Of a stretch of 64,000 nt of DNA, positions 27,346 through 35,870 are shown piece by piece. The position numbers and the translations under genes are program-made. This DNA comes from Alteriqipengyuania abyssalis (GTDB lineage Bacteria > Pseudomonadota > Alphaproteobacteria > Sphingomonadales > Sphingomonadaceae): assembly GCF_019857185.1 (NCBI RefSeq), contig NZ_JAHWXP010000001.1, positions 930,001-994,000 of the forward strand. The letters are read 5' to 3'. The number at the start of each line of letters is the position of its first letter. Positions within the stretch are counted from its first letter, which is position 1. The notes below the pieces were generated by a model. The model saw only the letters and a program-made list of their open reading frames with translations. It had not been told where the DNA came from and searched no databases.

Positions 27346-28272
27346 TCAGCTGAAAGCGAGCGCGGTATTGGCTGCGAATCCGCCCAGCATCAGGAGGCCG
27401 AACAGGCGACCGATACGGTTCATGAAGCGACACATGAGCACCAGCAGCAGCGCCGAGGCGGCGCATATGGGCCAGCCGTACTGAAGCAGCTCGGGCGGGA
27501 GAGAGGTGCCAGATACGCTCATCGTCACACCGCCGATCAGCAGCAGGTTGAAGATGTTGGAGCCCAGCACATTGCCCAGCGCCAGCTCCGCATGCCCGCG
27601 AAACGCGGCGACGGCGGAGGCGGCCAACTCTGGCAGCGAAGTGCCGACCGCGACGATCGTCAGCCCGATCACCGCCTGGCTGACGCCAAGGTCGCTCGCA
27701 ATATCGATCGCGCCGGTCACCAGCCAGCGTCCGCCGAGCACCAGTGCAGCAACGCCCAGTGCAAAGAACAGCAGCGAGAGCGCGAAGTTGGAGGGGGCAG
27801 CGGTCTCCTCCGCCTCGGCCTCTGCCTGGGCGGGAGGATGGCGGTAGCGCCACACGATATAGATCACCAGCGCGGCCAGCAGGCCGACACCGATGAAGGG
27901 CGATCCGATCCTGAGCCAGGCGATCCCCCACACGATCAGCGTCAGCAGCAGCGCGACCACGGAATCGCGCCGCCCCACGCCCGCGAGGACGATCGGCGCG
28001 ACCAGTGCGGCACCGCCCAGGATCAGCAGCGAATTGGCGATGTTGGAGCCGACGATATTGCCCCACGCGATCTCCGGCGAACCGCTCAGCACGGCCTGCA
28101 CGCTGGCGACCATTTCGGGCATCGAGGTCGCCGCGCCGACGATCACCAGTCCGGTGAACAAGGTGGAGACGCCCAGTTTGTTGGCGATGCCCACCGCGCC
28201 GCGGACCAGCAGTTCGCCTCCCCCGGCAAGCGCGACGAGGCCGATGGCGATGAGGATCAGTGAACCGGTCAT
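27346..28272 (-). CDS. Calcium/sodium antiporter (CaCA family, YrbG-like)
   Basis: The 308-residue inner-membrane protein has ten hydrophobic segments and the two inverted alpha repeats of the Ca2+/cation antiporter family: ATSMPEMVASVQAVL with GNIVGSNIANSLLILG, and GTSLPELAASAVAAF with GNVLGSNIFNLLLIGG. The acidic residues in both repeats bind the cation. It probably exports Ca2+ in exchange for Na+ or H+. It lies upstream of ccrM on the same strand with a 162-bp gap that holds the ccrM leader. Confidence 0.93.
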   Translation of the reverse strand: MTGSLILIAIGLVALAGGGELLVRGAVGIANKLGVSTLFTGLVIVGAATSMPEMVASVQAVLSGSPEIAWGNIVGSNIANSLLILGGAALVAPIVLAGVGRRDSVVALLLTLIVWGIAWLRIGSPFIGVGLLAALVIYIVWRYRHPPAQAEAEAEETAAPSNFALSLLFFALGVAALVLGGRWLVTGAIDIASDLGVSQAVIGLTIVAVGTSLPELAASAVAAFRGHAELALGNVLGSNIFNLLLIGGVTMSVSGTSLPPELLQYGWPICAASALLLVLMCRFMNRIGRLFGLLMLGGFAANTALAFS

Positions 28273-28353
28273 ATGCGGCCGTCTGATAGCATGCCGCTCA
28301 CGCCCGCATAGGGAAAACGCGCGAGGCGTGGCGGTTTTCTGGGCAAAATCTGC

Positions 28354-29262
28354 TCAGGTTGCGGGCTGGAGCTGCGGGTCGACCCCGGTCATGTCCTTGG
28401 AGATTTCCCACAGTCGCGTCGCCAGCAGCGGGTCGCGCGCGGTCGCGGTCGCCACGGCCCTGCCCGAGGTCGCGCCTCTCGCCTCCATGAAGCCGTAGGG
28501 GCCGTAGTATTCGCCGCCCTGCGCGGCCGGGTCGGTCGCCGCCTGAAGCGCGGGCAGCGCGCCCTGCTTGGCGGTGTTGAGCAGCGGCGCGGCGACCGGC
28601 ATCACCAGCTTCGCCCAGCCGACCTGCCGGGTCAGCTCGGTCTTCGCGACGCCGGGGTGGCAGGCAATGCTGGCGATGGGCGAGCCCGCGGCGCGCAGCC
28701 GCCGATCCAGCTCGATCGCGAACATCAGGTTGGCAAGCTTGCTCTGGCCGTAGAATTTCTGGAGCGCGTAGCCCCGCTCCCCGGCAAGGTTCTCGAAATC
28801 GATCGAGGCCGGGCGGTGCGCGATGCTCGACTGCACCACCACGCGCGGGTTCTTGCCCTTGGCGAGCGCGGGCAGCAGCAGGCTGGTGAGCGCAAAGTGG
28901 CCCAGATGGTTGACCGCGAAGTGCATCTCCGCCCCGCCTGTGCCGATGGCATGGGGCACCCACATGATCCCGGCATTGTTGATCAGCAGGTCGAGACTTT
29001 CGATGCTGTCGGCAGCGGCGCGGACCGATGCCATGTCCGCCAGATCGAGCTCGACGATCTCGATCTCAGCACCCGGTGCCAGCTTCAGCAGGTCCTGCCG
29101 CGCACTCTCCGCCCTGTCGCGGTTGCGGCAGCCCAGCAGCACCTTCGCGCCGTTCTTCGCCAGCATTTCCGCGATATGGAACCCGATGCCCGTATTCGCG
29201 CCGGTGACCAGCGCGGTGCGCCCGGTCTGGTCCGGAATATCGTCGAAGGTGAAACCGCTCAT
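28354..29262 (-). CDS. Short-chain dehydrogenase/reductase (retinol dehydrogenase-like)
   Basis: The 302-residue protein shows TGANTGIGFHIAEML for NAD(P), Arg in GCRNRDRAE that favours NADP, NNAGIMWVP, and active-site YGQSK near residue 180. The length and HFALTSLLLPAL region resemble the retinol-dehydrogenase/WW-oxidoreductase-like SDRs common in actinobacteria and sphingomonads. Substrate unknown. The ATG overlaps the rnhB stop (ATGA), so translation is probably coupled. Confidence 0.88.
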   Translation of the reverse strand: MSGFTFDDIPDQTGRTALVTGANTGIGFHIAEMLAKNGAKVLLGCRNRDRAESARQDLLKLAPGAEIEIVELDLADMASVRAAADSIESLDLLINNAGIMWVPHAIGTGGAEMHFAVNHLGHFALTSLLLPALAKGKNPRVVVQSSIAHRPASIDFENLAGERGYALQKFYGQSKLANLMFAIELDRRLRAAGSPIASIACHPGVAKTELTRQVGWAKLVMPVAAPLLNTAKQGALPALQAATDPAAQGGEYYGPYGFMEARGATSGRAVATATARDPLLATRLWEISKDMTGVDPQLQPAT

Positions 29263-29897
29263 GCAAACATCTCCTGCTGGGAGACCGGTGCGAAGCTGCG
29301 GCGGTGCAGCGCGCATGGTCCATGCTCCCTCAATGCACTGAGATGCTCTGCGGTCCCATATCCCTTGTTCCGCTCCCACCCGTAATGCGGATGCTCGCGC
29401 GCGGCGGCGATCATGAGGCGGTCGCGCCATTCCTTGGCGACGATGCTGGCGGCGGAAATCGCAGGCTCCTTCGCATCCCCGCCCACGATCGCGCGCGCGG
29501 GCCAGCACCAGCCCTCGCACCGGCCCGACGGGGTCAGGTTGCCGTCGACCAGCACCATATCGGGCGCACGGCCCATCGCCTGCGCCACCCGCTCCACCGC
29601 CAGCGTCATCGCCAGCATGGTCGCGCCGAAGATGTTGAGCCGGTCGATCTCCGCAGGCTCGATCACCGCCACACCCCATGCGCAGCGCCGCCTGACCTGC
29701 TCGTCCAGCGCGGAACGCTTGGGTGCGCCAAGCTTTTTGGAATCGTCGAGCCCTGCCGGGCGCGGCTTGCACAAAGCGACCGCAGAGGCCACCACCGGGC
29801 CCGCGAGCGGACCCCGCCCAGCCTCGTCCACCCCGACGACGAGCGCACCGGGCGGGCATGACGCCACAAAATCGGGAAGAGGGTTTTCTGCGAACAT
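29259..29897 (-). CDS. rnhB: Ribonuclease HII
   Basis: Removes ribonucleotides and RNA primers from RNA-DNA hybrids. The 212-residue protein has VGVDEAGRGPLAGPV near residue 21-35, DDSKKL, AEIDRLNIFGATMLAM, LVDGN and the GGDAKEPAISAASIVAKEWRD motif, all typical of RNase HII. Its ATG at 29897 lies in a CATG that also provides the ATG of the divergent gene, so the two coding regions overlap by two bases. A GTG ten codons later (VASCPPG) is an alternative start that would remove the overlap. Confidence 0.93.
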   Translation of the reverse strand: MFAENPLPDFVASCPPGALVVGVDEAGRGPLAGPVVASAVALCKPRPAGLDDSKKLGAPKRSALDEQVRRRCAWGVAVIEPAEIDRLNIFGATMLAMTLAVERVAQAMGRAPDMVLVDGNLTPSGRCEGWCWPARAIVGGDAKEPAISAASIVAKEWRDRLMIAAAREHPHYGWERNKGYGTAEHLSALREHGPCALHRRSFAPVSQQEMFA

Positions 29898-31095
29898 GAC
29901 CAAGAACAAATTTCTGAGCGCCGCGCTTGCTACCAGTGCAGGCCTTGCCATCTCAAGCTGCGGCAATGCCAATACCGGGGAGAATGCGGCTGCGTCCGCC
30001 TCCTCCAGCCCCGAAGCCAGCCAGCCGAGCGAGACCGTCGGCCCCTTCGCGGTGCGTGATCTGGGCCGCTTCGACGAGCCATGGGCCGCCGCTTTCGTGC
30101 CTGGCACCGGCATCATGGTGATTACCGAGAAGGCAGGAACGCTGGAGGGCTACGATACCGAGTCCGGCGAGCGGTGGGAAATCGCGGGCGCACCGACGGT
30201 CGATTACGGCGGCCAGGGCGGGCTTGGCGATGTCGCCTTCCTCGACAGCGAAAGCGCGGATAGGCTGGGCACCCGCACGATCTACCTCAGCTGGGCCGAG
30301 GCGGGCGATGGCGACACGCGCGGCGCGGTGGTCGGTCGCGGTCAGCTGGTGTGCGAAACGCGCGCCGATTGCGCGGTGCAGGATCTCAACGTGATCTGGC
30401 GCCAGACCCCCAAGGTGACCGGCCGCGGACACTATTCGCACCGCATCGCCTTCAGCCCCGACGGCAAATACCTGTTCGTCTCCAGCGGCGAACGGCAGAA
30501 GCAGGACCCGGCGCAGGATACCTCCAACACGCTGGGGACGGTCGTGCGCCTCAATCTCGATGGCACGGCGGCGGCGGGCAATCCGCTGGCGGACAAGGGT
30601 TCGCCCAGCGACCAGATCTGGAGCTGGGGCCATCGAAACCTGCTCGGCCTGCAATTCGACAGCGCCGGGCGTTTGTGGGATCTGGAACATGGCCCCGCAG
30701 GTGGCGACGAGCTCAATCTGGTGGAGCGCGGCAACAACTACGGATGGCCCGTGCGCTCCAACGGGGACAACTACAACGGCTCGCCGATCCCCAACCACAG
30801 CGCGGACGACGGCTTCACCAAGCCCGCGATCTACTGGACCCCCGTTATCGCGCCGGGCGATTTCCTGTTCTATTCGGGCGACATGTTCGCCGACTGGCAG
30901 GGCGATGCGCTGATTGCGAACCTGAAGGAACAGAACATCGTGCGCGTGCGGATGGATGGCACCAAGGCGACCGAAGCGGCGCGCTACGATCTGGGGGCAC
31001 GCCTGCGGGAGATCGTCGAGGGTCCCGATGGTGCGCTCTACATCTTCGAGGATGGCGAGAACGCGCGCCTGCGCAAGCTGACGCCGGCGGGCTAA
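29896..31095 (+). CDS. PQQ-dependent sugar dehydrogenase-like lipoprotein
   Basis: The 399-residue protein has a signal peptide with lipobox LAISSC (Cys about 22), then a low-complexity Ala/Ser/Glu linker and a six-bladed beta-propeller of the soluble aldose sugar dehydrogenase (YliI/Asd) family: GQGGLGDVAF, GHYSHRIAFSPDGKYLFVSSGERQ, SWGHRNLLGL, EHGPAGGDELNL and NYGWP. PQQ-binding His and Arg residues in HYSHR and GHRN are kept. It likely oxidises aldoses in the periplasm with PQQ and Ca2+. No PQQ synthesis genes are in the window. Confidence 0.9.
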   Translation: MTKNKFLSAALATSAGLAISSCGNANTGENAAASASSSPEASQPSETVGPFAVRDLGRFDEPWAAAFVPGTGIMVITEKAGTLEGYDTESGERWEIAGAPTVDYGGQGGLGDVAFLDSESADRLGTRTIYLSWAEAGDGDTRGAVVGRGQLVCETRADCAVQDLNVIWRQTPKVTGRGHYSHRIAFSPDGKYLFVSSGERQKQDPAQDTSNTLGTVVRLNLDGTAAAGNPLADKGSPSDQIWSWGHRNLLGLQFDSAGRLWDLEHGPAGGDELNLVERGNNYGWPVRSNGDNYNGSPIPNHSADDGFTKPAIYWTPVIAPGDFLFYSGDMFADWQGDALIANLKEQNIVRVRMDGTKATEAARYDLGARLREIVEGPDGALYIFEDGENARLRKLTPAG

Positions 31096-31149
31096 GCTGG
31101 CACTCGACAGGATCGACAGCGGGCGCGCTTGGTACTAACCGGCGCGCCC

Positions 31150-31671
31150 ATGCCCATGATCGTACCCATCGACGCGGTTCCGGCCGCCCTGCACGAAGAA
31201 CTGCTCGACGCGGTGTTCGGCGACGACCGGACCACGCGCACCGCCTATCGCATCCGCGAGGGGTTGCAGCATCTGGAAGGGCTCAGCTTCGCCGCGCTCG
31301 ACGACGAGGAGTTTCTCGCCGGGACGATTGAGCTGTGGCCGGTCTCGCTGACCGATCCCGACGGACGGCAATATCCGCTGCTGATGGTCGGCCCGGTGGC
31401 GGTCGCGCCCAGCCGCCAGAACGAAGGCTATGGTCGCGCGCTGATGGCCGCCGCGCTGGGCGCGGTCGAGGGGCCTGCGACAGCCGAGAATCCGGCCTTG
31501 CCGCAGGTGCTGATCGGCGACCCCGAATATTACGACAAGTGGGATTTCACCGCCGCACCGACCGGCGAATGGGACACCCCCGGCCCGGTCGAACGCCACC
31601 GCCTGCTGGTGCGCTGCGCCAACCCCGCCGTGCTGCCGAAGCGCGGAATGCTGGGGCCGTGGCGGAGCTAG
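31150..31671 (+). CDS. GNAT-family N-acetyltransferase
   Basis: The 173-residue protein resembles GNAT acetyltransferases: a central strand LLMVGPVAVAPSRQNEGYGRALMAAAL contains the acetyl-CoA pyrophosphate loop (R/Q-x-x-G-Y-G), and QVLIGDPEYYDKWDFT is the YjhQ/YhbS-like continuation. The acceptor is unknown. Start codons at 31150 and 31156 are both possible; neither has a strong ribosome binding site. It follows the sugar dehydrogenase gene by 54 nt on the same strand. Confidence 0.85.
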   Translation: MPMIVPIDAVPAALHEELLDAVFGDDRTTRTAYRIREGLQHLEGLSFAALDDEEFLAGTIELWPVSLTDPDGRQYPLLMVGPVAVAPSRQNEGYGRALMAAALGAVEGPATAENPALPQVLIGDPEYYDKWDFTAAPTGEWDTPGPVERHRLLVRCANPAVLPKRGMLGPWRS

Positions 31672-31675
31672 TCGC

Positions 31676-32524
31676 TCAATCCCACCAGAAGTACCACCAG
31701 TCGCTCTCCATCAAACCCGCAGCCAGCGGTTCGAGCGTTTCGGTGCCCTGAAGCACAATATCGCTGCAATACAGATATTGCTCCTGCGCCAGGGCCAGAG
31801 CCTCTCCGCGACTGGCGGGCCTGCGGGTCACCCGCATTCCGATGACATCGCCGCTCATTCCGACGACCTGCGCCCCGTATTCCGCATGCCATTTGCGGTG
31901 GACGGCAACATGCACTTCCGGCGGCGGGCAGGCATTCCAGTTACCCCAGCGCAGATAGGCAGCCGCGTCGGCCGAATCTTCGGTTGGCAGAACGCAGAGA
32001 TGAACCTTGTCCAGATACGCGCCCGTCAGGATATCCTTGTCGACCGACAGCCCCATCGATCCGATCTCGTGCGGCTGAGGCCACTCGCCCTTTTCCAGTT
32101 CGAACGGATCCTCGCCATATTCGTGATCGAACAGGCGCTGCAATTCCGCGCCGACCTCGATCCGCTCCGCAGCCGTCAGGATTTCCTGTGGCGTTCGTGG
32201 CGCAGGGAAAGGCGGCAGGTCCGGGTTGGTCGGCATGGGAAAGACCGACCGATCGTCTATGCTATACTGCTCCAGAACGCGCTCCAGCGCTTCGTCGCCG
32301 CTTATAATGATCGGCCAGCCGCCGCCCCGTCGCGACAGCTTCTGCCACTCCGCAAGAGCCCTTTGCCCCGGCACCGTGGCGATCGGATACGGAAATGCCG
32401 CGCGCATACGTTCGAGCATCTCGTCCTGCGGCCCGCCAGCAGCCGCGCCCGCGACCGAATGGCGCGCAAGCCCGAGCATCGCCGCCAATCTGGCCAAAAC
32501 GCCCAACGCCCCTCTCCTGTCCAT
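31676..32524 (-). CDS. DUF4253-domain protein
   Basis: The 282-residue protein ends with a DUF4253 domain (about 150-282): VHLCVLPTEDSADAAAYLRWGNWNACPPPEVHVAV, the GAQVVGMSGDVIGM segment and the aromatic tail ESDWWYFWWD are characteristic. The N-terminal hydrophobic stretch (LGVLARLAAMLGLARHSVAGAAAG) could be a signal peptide. DUF4253 has no defined role; it is often found in predicted polymorphic-toxin immunity and SMI1-like settings, but no toxin gene is next to it here. An alternative ATG is at 32548. It is convergent with the GNAT gene (4-nt gap). Confidence 0.8.
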   Translation of the reverse strand: MDRRGALGVLARLAAMLGLARHSVAGAAAGGPQDEMLERMRAAFPYPIATVPGQRALAEWQKLSRRGGGWPIIISGDEALERVLEQYSIDDRSVFPMPTNPDLPPFPAPRTPQEILTAAERIEVGAELQRLFDHEYGEDPFELEKGEWPQPHEIGSMGLSVDKDILTGAYLDKVHLCVLPTEDSADAAAYLRWGNWNACPPPEVHVAVHRKWHAEYGAQVVGMSGDVIGMRVTRRPASRGEALALAQEQYLYCSDIVLQGTETLEPLAAGLMESDWWYFWWD

Positions 32525-32589
32525 CGCAATTCCCCGACAATCGCGCATCGAATATTGCACAGCTCGGGGTGCTGCGCCATCTGGCAAGA

Positions 32590-33147
32590 ATGCCCTACGA
32601 GCCCCCTCCCCATCTCGCCTCGCTGACCCTTTCGCAAATCGCGGAGCAGGTGGAGGCGCGCAAGCTGCCGCCGGTCGAAGGATGGGCGCCGAAGCAGGAG
32701 GGCGATTCAAACATGCGGATCGCCGCCGACGGCACGTGGTTTCACGAGGGTTCGCCGATCAGCCGGCAGGGGATGGTCCGCGCCTTCTCTGGCCTGCTGA
32801 TCCGCGACCAAAACGGCGCGCATTTTCTCGTCACCCCATTTGAGAAGCTCTCGATCGAGGTCGAGGATGCACCCTTCCTCGCCACCGACATGGTTGCTCG
32901 CGACGAAAACGGCACACCGGCGCTGGCCTTCCGGCTCAATACGGACGAGCTGGTGATCGCGGGGCCGGATCATCCGATCATCGCGCGCGGCGATGCGGAG
33001 ACGCCCGCGCTCTACATAGGCGTGCGGCGCGGGCTGGAGGCGCGGCTCAACCGCAGCACCTACCAGCAGCTCGCCGAACATGCCCTGGCAAAGGGCGACG
33101 ACTGGAGCGTTTCGAGCATGGGCGAGACGTTTCGCCTGAAGCCGTGA
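32590..33147 (+). CDS. DUF1285-domain protein
   Basis: The 185-residue cytoplasmic protein fits DUF1285: MRIAADGTWFHEGSPISRQGMVRAFSGLL, then HFLVTPFEKLSIEVEDAPFLATDM and a last part YIGVRRGLEARLNRSTYQQLAEHA. The structure of the family is known to be two beta-rich halves, but the role is not. Its stop overlaps the GTG of the Nudix gene (GTGA). Together with cca downstream this forms a conserved alphaproteobacterial order. Confidence 0.88.
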   Translation: MPYEPPPHLASLTLSQIAEQVEARKLPPVEGWAPKQEGDSNMRIAADGTWFHEGSPISRQGMVRAFSGLLIRDQNGAHFLVTPFEKLSIEVEDAPFLATDMVARDENGTPALAFRLNTDELVIAGPDHPIIARGDAETPALYIGVRRGLEARLNRSTYQQLAEHALAKGDDWSVSSMGETFRLKP

Positions 33148-33758
33148 ACGCCCCCGACGGAAAACTGGTCGATCGCCTGCGGACGATCTTCGATGAGGGT
33201 CACGGGGTCGAACTGCCGGATCTGCTGACAGACAAGCAATTCGCCGGACGCGATCCGCGACCCGCCGCAGTGCTCATCCCGGTCACCGATCGCGCAGAAC
33301 CGGGCGCGATCCTGACCCAGCGCCCGCTCGACATGCGCAGCCACCCCGGCCAGGTCGCCTTCCCCGGCGGCAAGCTGGACGCGGGCGAGGACGCGGTCGA
33401 GGCCGCGCTGCGCGAGGCGCACGAGGAACTCGCGCTCGACCCGTCGCTGGTTCGCGTGATCGGCGCGACCGACCGCTATCATACCGGGACCGGGTTCGAC
33501 GTGACTCCGGTGCTCGGCGTGATCCCGCCCGACCTGCCGCTGGTGCCCAATCCGGGCGAGGTGGAAAGCTGGTTCGAAGTGCCTCTGTCGGTGCTGTTCG
33601 ACCGGTCCAACTACACCGAGAACAGCACAATGTGGAAAGGGGCGGAGCGCCGCTATTACGAGATGCACTGGGAAGGCTACCGGATCTGGGGCGTGACCGC
33701 GGCGATCATCTTCAACCTCTCGCGCCGGCTGGATATTACGGAGAGCTTCGGTGGCTGA
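33144..33758 (+). CDS. CoA pyrophosphatase (Nudix hydrolase)
   Basis: The 204-residue protein carries the Nudix box GKLDAGEDAVEAALREAHEELAL (G-x5-E-x7-R-E-x2-E-E) and just before it the CoA-specific motif LTQRPLDMRSHPGQVAFPGG, so hydrolysis of CoA or its derivatives to phosphopantetheine and 3',5'-ADP is likely. The GTG start overlaps the preceding TGA, and its own stop overlaps the GTG of cca by 8 nt, which suggests a tightly coupled three-gene operon. Confidence 0.92.
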   Translation: MNAPDGKLVDRLRTIFDEGHGVELPDLLTDKQFAGRDPRPAAVLIPVTDRAEPGAILTQRPLDMRSHPGQVAFPGGKLDAGEDAVEAALREAHEELALDPSLVRVIGATDRYHTGTGFDVTPVLGVIPPDLPLVPNPGEVESWFEVPLSVLFDRSNYTENSTMWKGAERRYYEMHWEGYRIWGVTAAIIFNLSRRLDITESFGG

Positions 33759-34935
33759 GCACCTGCCACAGGCACAATGGACGCAGCGGGCCGATCTCGC
33801 CGCGCTGGTCGAGGCGATCGGGCCCGGCAATATCCGCTGGGTCGGCGGCGCGGTGCGCGACACGTTGCTGGGCGCGCCGGTCAAGGATATCGACGCCGCA
33901 ACTCCGCTGCGCCCCGAACAGGTGGTGGAAGCCTGCAAGGCGGCGGGCATTCGCACCGTGCCCACCGGCATCGATCACGGCACGATCACCGTGCTGACCG
34001 ATGGCGGCCCGGTCGAGGTGACCACTTTGCGCGAGGATGTCTCGACCGATGGCCGCCGCGCCACGGTGGCCTTCGCGAGCGACTGGCGCGAGGATGCCGC
34101 GCGGCGCGACTTCACAATCAACGCGCTCTATGCCGATCCGGCGACGCTGGAACTGTTCGATTATTTCGGCGGGCTGCAAGATCTGGAGGCGCGGCGGGTG
34201 CGCTTCATCGGCGATGCGCGCCAGCGGATCCGTGAGGATCACCTGCGGATCCTGCGTTATTACCGCTTCCAGGCGCGCTTCGGCGCGGCGCTGGACGCAG
34301 AGGCAGAGGAAGCCTGCGCCGAACTCGCGCCGATGCTTAAGGGCCTCAGCCGCGAACGCGTCGCGATGGAGCTGACCGCGATCCTCGCCCTGCCCGATCC
34401 CGCGCCGACGATCGCCCGGATGCACGAGCATGGCGTGCTGCCGGTGATCCTGCCCGAAGCGGGTGAAGACCAGATCGCCGCGCTCGAACAGCTGGTCGCG
34501 ACCGAAGCCGCCTGTGAGGCTTCGCCCGACCTGATCGTGCGGCTCTCCGCCCTGTTGCCGGCGGACGGGAGCATTGCCGAAACGGTCGCCGCGCGGCTGC
34601 GCCTCTCGCGTAAGCACCGCGATCTGCTGGTGTGCCTCGCGGCGCGTGAGGCGAGCGATGCGGAGGCCCCCAAGGCGCTTGCCTATACGCATGGCAGCGC
34701 CTGCGCGGCGGGCCGCCTGCTGCTTGGCGGCAGCGATCCCCGCGTGATCGCCGGGTGGGAAATTCCGCAACTGCCGCTCAAGGGCGGCGAGATCGTCGCG
34801 CGCGGGCTGAGCGGAGCCGACGTGTCCAAAACCCTGCGCGCGGTCGAGGCGCGATGGGTCGCCGAGGAATTTCCCGACCGCGCCCGGGTGCTCGCGCTGC
34901 TGGACGAGCTTTTGCAAAGCCGAACAAGCTCTTAA
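33751..34935 (+). CDS. cca: CCA tRNA nucleotidyltransferase
   Basis: Adds or repairs the 3' CCA end of tRNAs. The 394-residue protein has the class II nucleotidyltransferase motif WVGGAVRDTLLG with the two catalytic Asp residues in VKDIDAATPLRPEQ, then ARRDFTINALYAD and EDHLRILRYYRFQARFG. No HD phosphohydrolase domain follows, consistent with the alphaproteobacterial type. It starts at a GTG inside the end of the Nudix gene. Confidence 0.93.
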   Translation: MAEHLPQAQWTQRADLAALVEAIGPGNIRWVGGAVRDTLLGAPVKDIDAATPLRPEQVVEACKAAGIRTVPTGIDHGTITVLTDGGPVEVTTLREDVSTDGRRATVAFASDWREDAARRDFTINALYADPATLELFDYFGGLQDLEARRVRFIGDARQRIREDHLRILRYYRFQARFGAALDAEAEEACAELAPMLKGLSRERVAMELTAILALPDPAPTIARMHEHGVLPVILPEAGEDQIAALEQLVATEAACEASPDLIVRLSALLPADGSIAETVAARLRLSRKHRDLLVCLAAREASDAEAPKALAYTHGSACAAGRLLLGGSDPRVIAGWEIPQLPLKGGEIVARGLSGADVSKTLRAVEARWVAEEFPDRARVLALLDELLQSRTSS

Positions 34936-35015
34936 GCTTGCCTTCAGGCGCAACTATCTAATACTATTCCCGACGCAGCAAGACGGCGCGTCGGTGTCTA
35001 TCAGCCCCGCCCCGG

Positions 35016-35138
35016 TTGACATCATTTAGCCGCATTTACATACCGACCCACCTCGGAAGTGGCCCTTTTGGGGCCTTTTGTCGCCATCTGGCGGGAGCAT
35101 CTGCCGGGATCAGCCGTTTCAGTGGGGCAAGTCCCCAC
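35016..35138 (+). promoter_or_regulatory. Promoter and structured leader of the secreted repeat protein
   Basis: TTGACA at 35016-35021 matches the -35 consensus, with a weak -10 candidate TACATA at 35037-35042 (15-bp spacing). The leader to the ATG at 35191 contains a terminator-like hairpin, GGCCC (35061-35065) with GGGCC (35071-35075) followed by TTTT, and a second stem GTGGGG/CCCCAC (35122-35138). The first could end transcription early or belong to the upstream cca transcript. The rest of 34936-35190 shows nothing else. Confidence 0.4.
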
Positions 35139-35190
35139 CCCGCGGGCCGTCGTTTCGGCGATCGACCCGCGCCACAAGGAGAGTAAGATT

Positions 35191-35730
35191 ATGAAGTTCA
35201 AGACCGCATTCGCAGCCGCCGCCGCGCTCACGCTGGCCACCGCCGCCAACGCCCAGGTGGGCCCCGAAGTCGGCGCGACCGTCTACGGCCCCGAAGGCAA
35301 CACGGTCGGCACCATCGAAGCGATGCAGGATGGCGTCGTGGTCGTGAACACCGGCACCTACACCGCTCCCGTCCCCGCCAACGCGTTCGGCGAAGGCCCC
35401 GAAGGCCCGATCGTGTCGGTCACCAAGGACCAGCTCAACGCGATGATGGCCGAGCAGGAAAAGCAGATGATCGCCGCGCGTGACGCCGCGCTGATCGAAA
35501 ACGCCACCGTGCTGACCGCCGATGGCGTCGAAATCGGCACCGTCACCTCGATCGACGGCGACAATGCCATCGTGACGCTGGAAGACGGCCCCGTCAGCCT
35601 GATGCGCGACCAGTTCGCCACCAACGAAACCGGCGCGTTGATCGTGCTGGCGACCAAGGATCAGCTGATGGCCGCGCTCAACGGCGGGAGCGTCGAAGGC
35701 GGCGAAGCGATGGAAGCCGACGCCGAGTAA
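35191..35730 (+). CDS. Secreted protein with two PRC-barrel-like repeats
   Basis: The 179-residue protein has a signal peptide (MKFKTAFAAAAALTLATAANAQ). The mature part holds two similar halves: VGATVYGPEGNTVGTIEAMQ ... VSVTKDQLNAMM, and ATVLTADGVEIGTVTSIDGD ... VLATKDQLMAAL. Each resembles a PRC-barrel-like beta unit followed by a short helix, so an internal duplication is clear. The C-terminus is acidic. AAGGAGAG lies 8 nt before the ATG. The role is unknown; it may be an abundant periplasmic protein given the strong expression signals. Confidence 0.8.
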   Translation: MKFKTAFAAAAALTLATAANAQVGPEVGATVYGPEGNTVGTIEAMQDGVVVVNTGTYTAPVPANAFGEGPEGPIVSVTKDQLNAMMAEQEKQMIAARDAALIENATVLTADGVEIGTVTSIDGDNAIVTLEDGPVSLMRDQFATNETGALIVLATKDQLMAALNGGSVEGGEAMEADAE

Positions 35731-35779
35731 GCGTCAGCCACAAGTTTCCCTCGGGGCCACCATCTCGAGGGTCGCAAGA

Positions 35780-35820
35780 GGCGGGTCGTGTGCCGAAAGG
35801 CGCGCGGCCCGCCTTTGGTT
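35780..35820 (+). terminator. Strong rho-independent terminator with GAAA tetraloop
   Basis: A 15-bp stem (35780-35794 with 35799-35813) closed by a GAAA tetraloop is followed by TTTGGTTT. Three of the pairs are G-U in the plus-strand RNA and would be A-C mismatches in the minus-strand RNA, so the hairpin is built for plus-strand transcripts. Confidence 0.85.
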
Positions 35821-35870
35821 TGGGGAGAACCCGGACTTTGGCAGGCGCACCATTCGCGCGCCCGCTTGGC

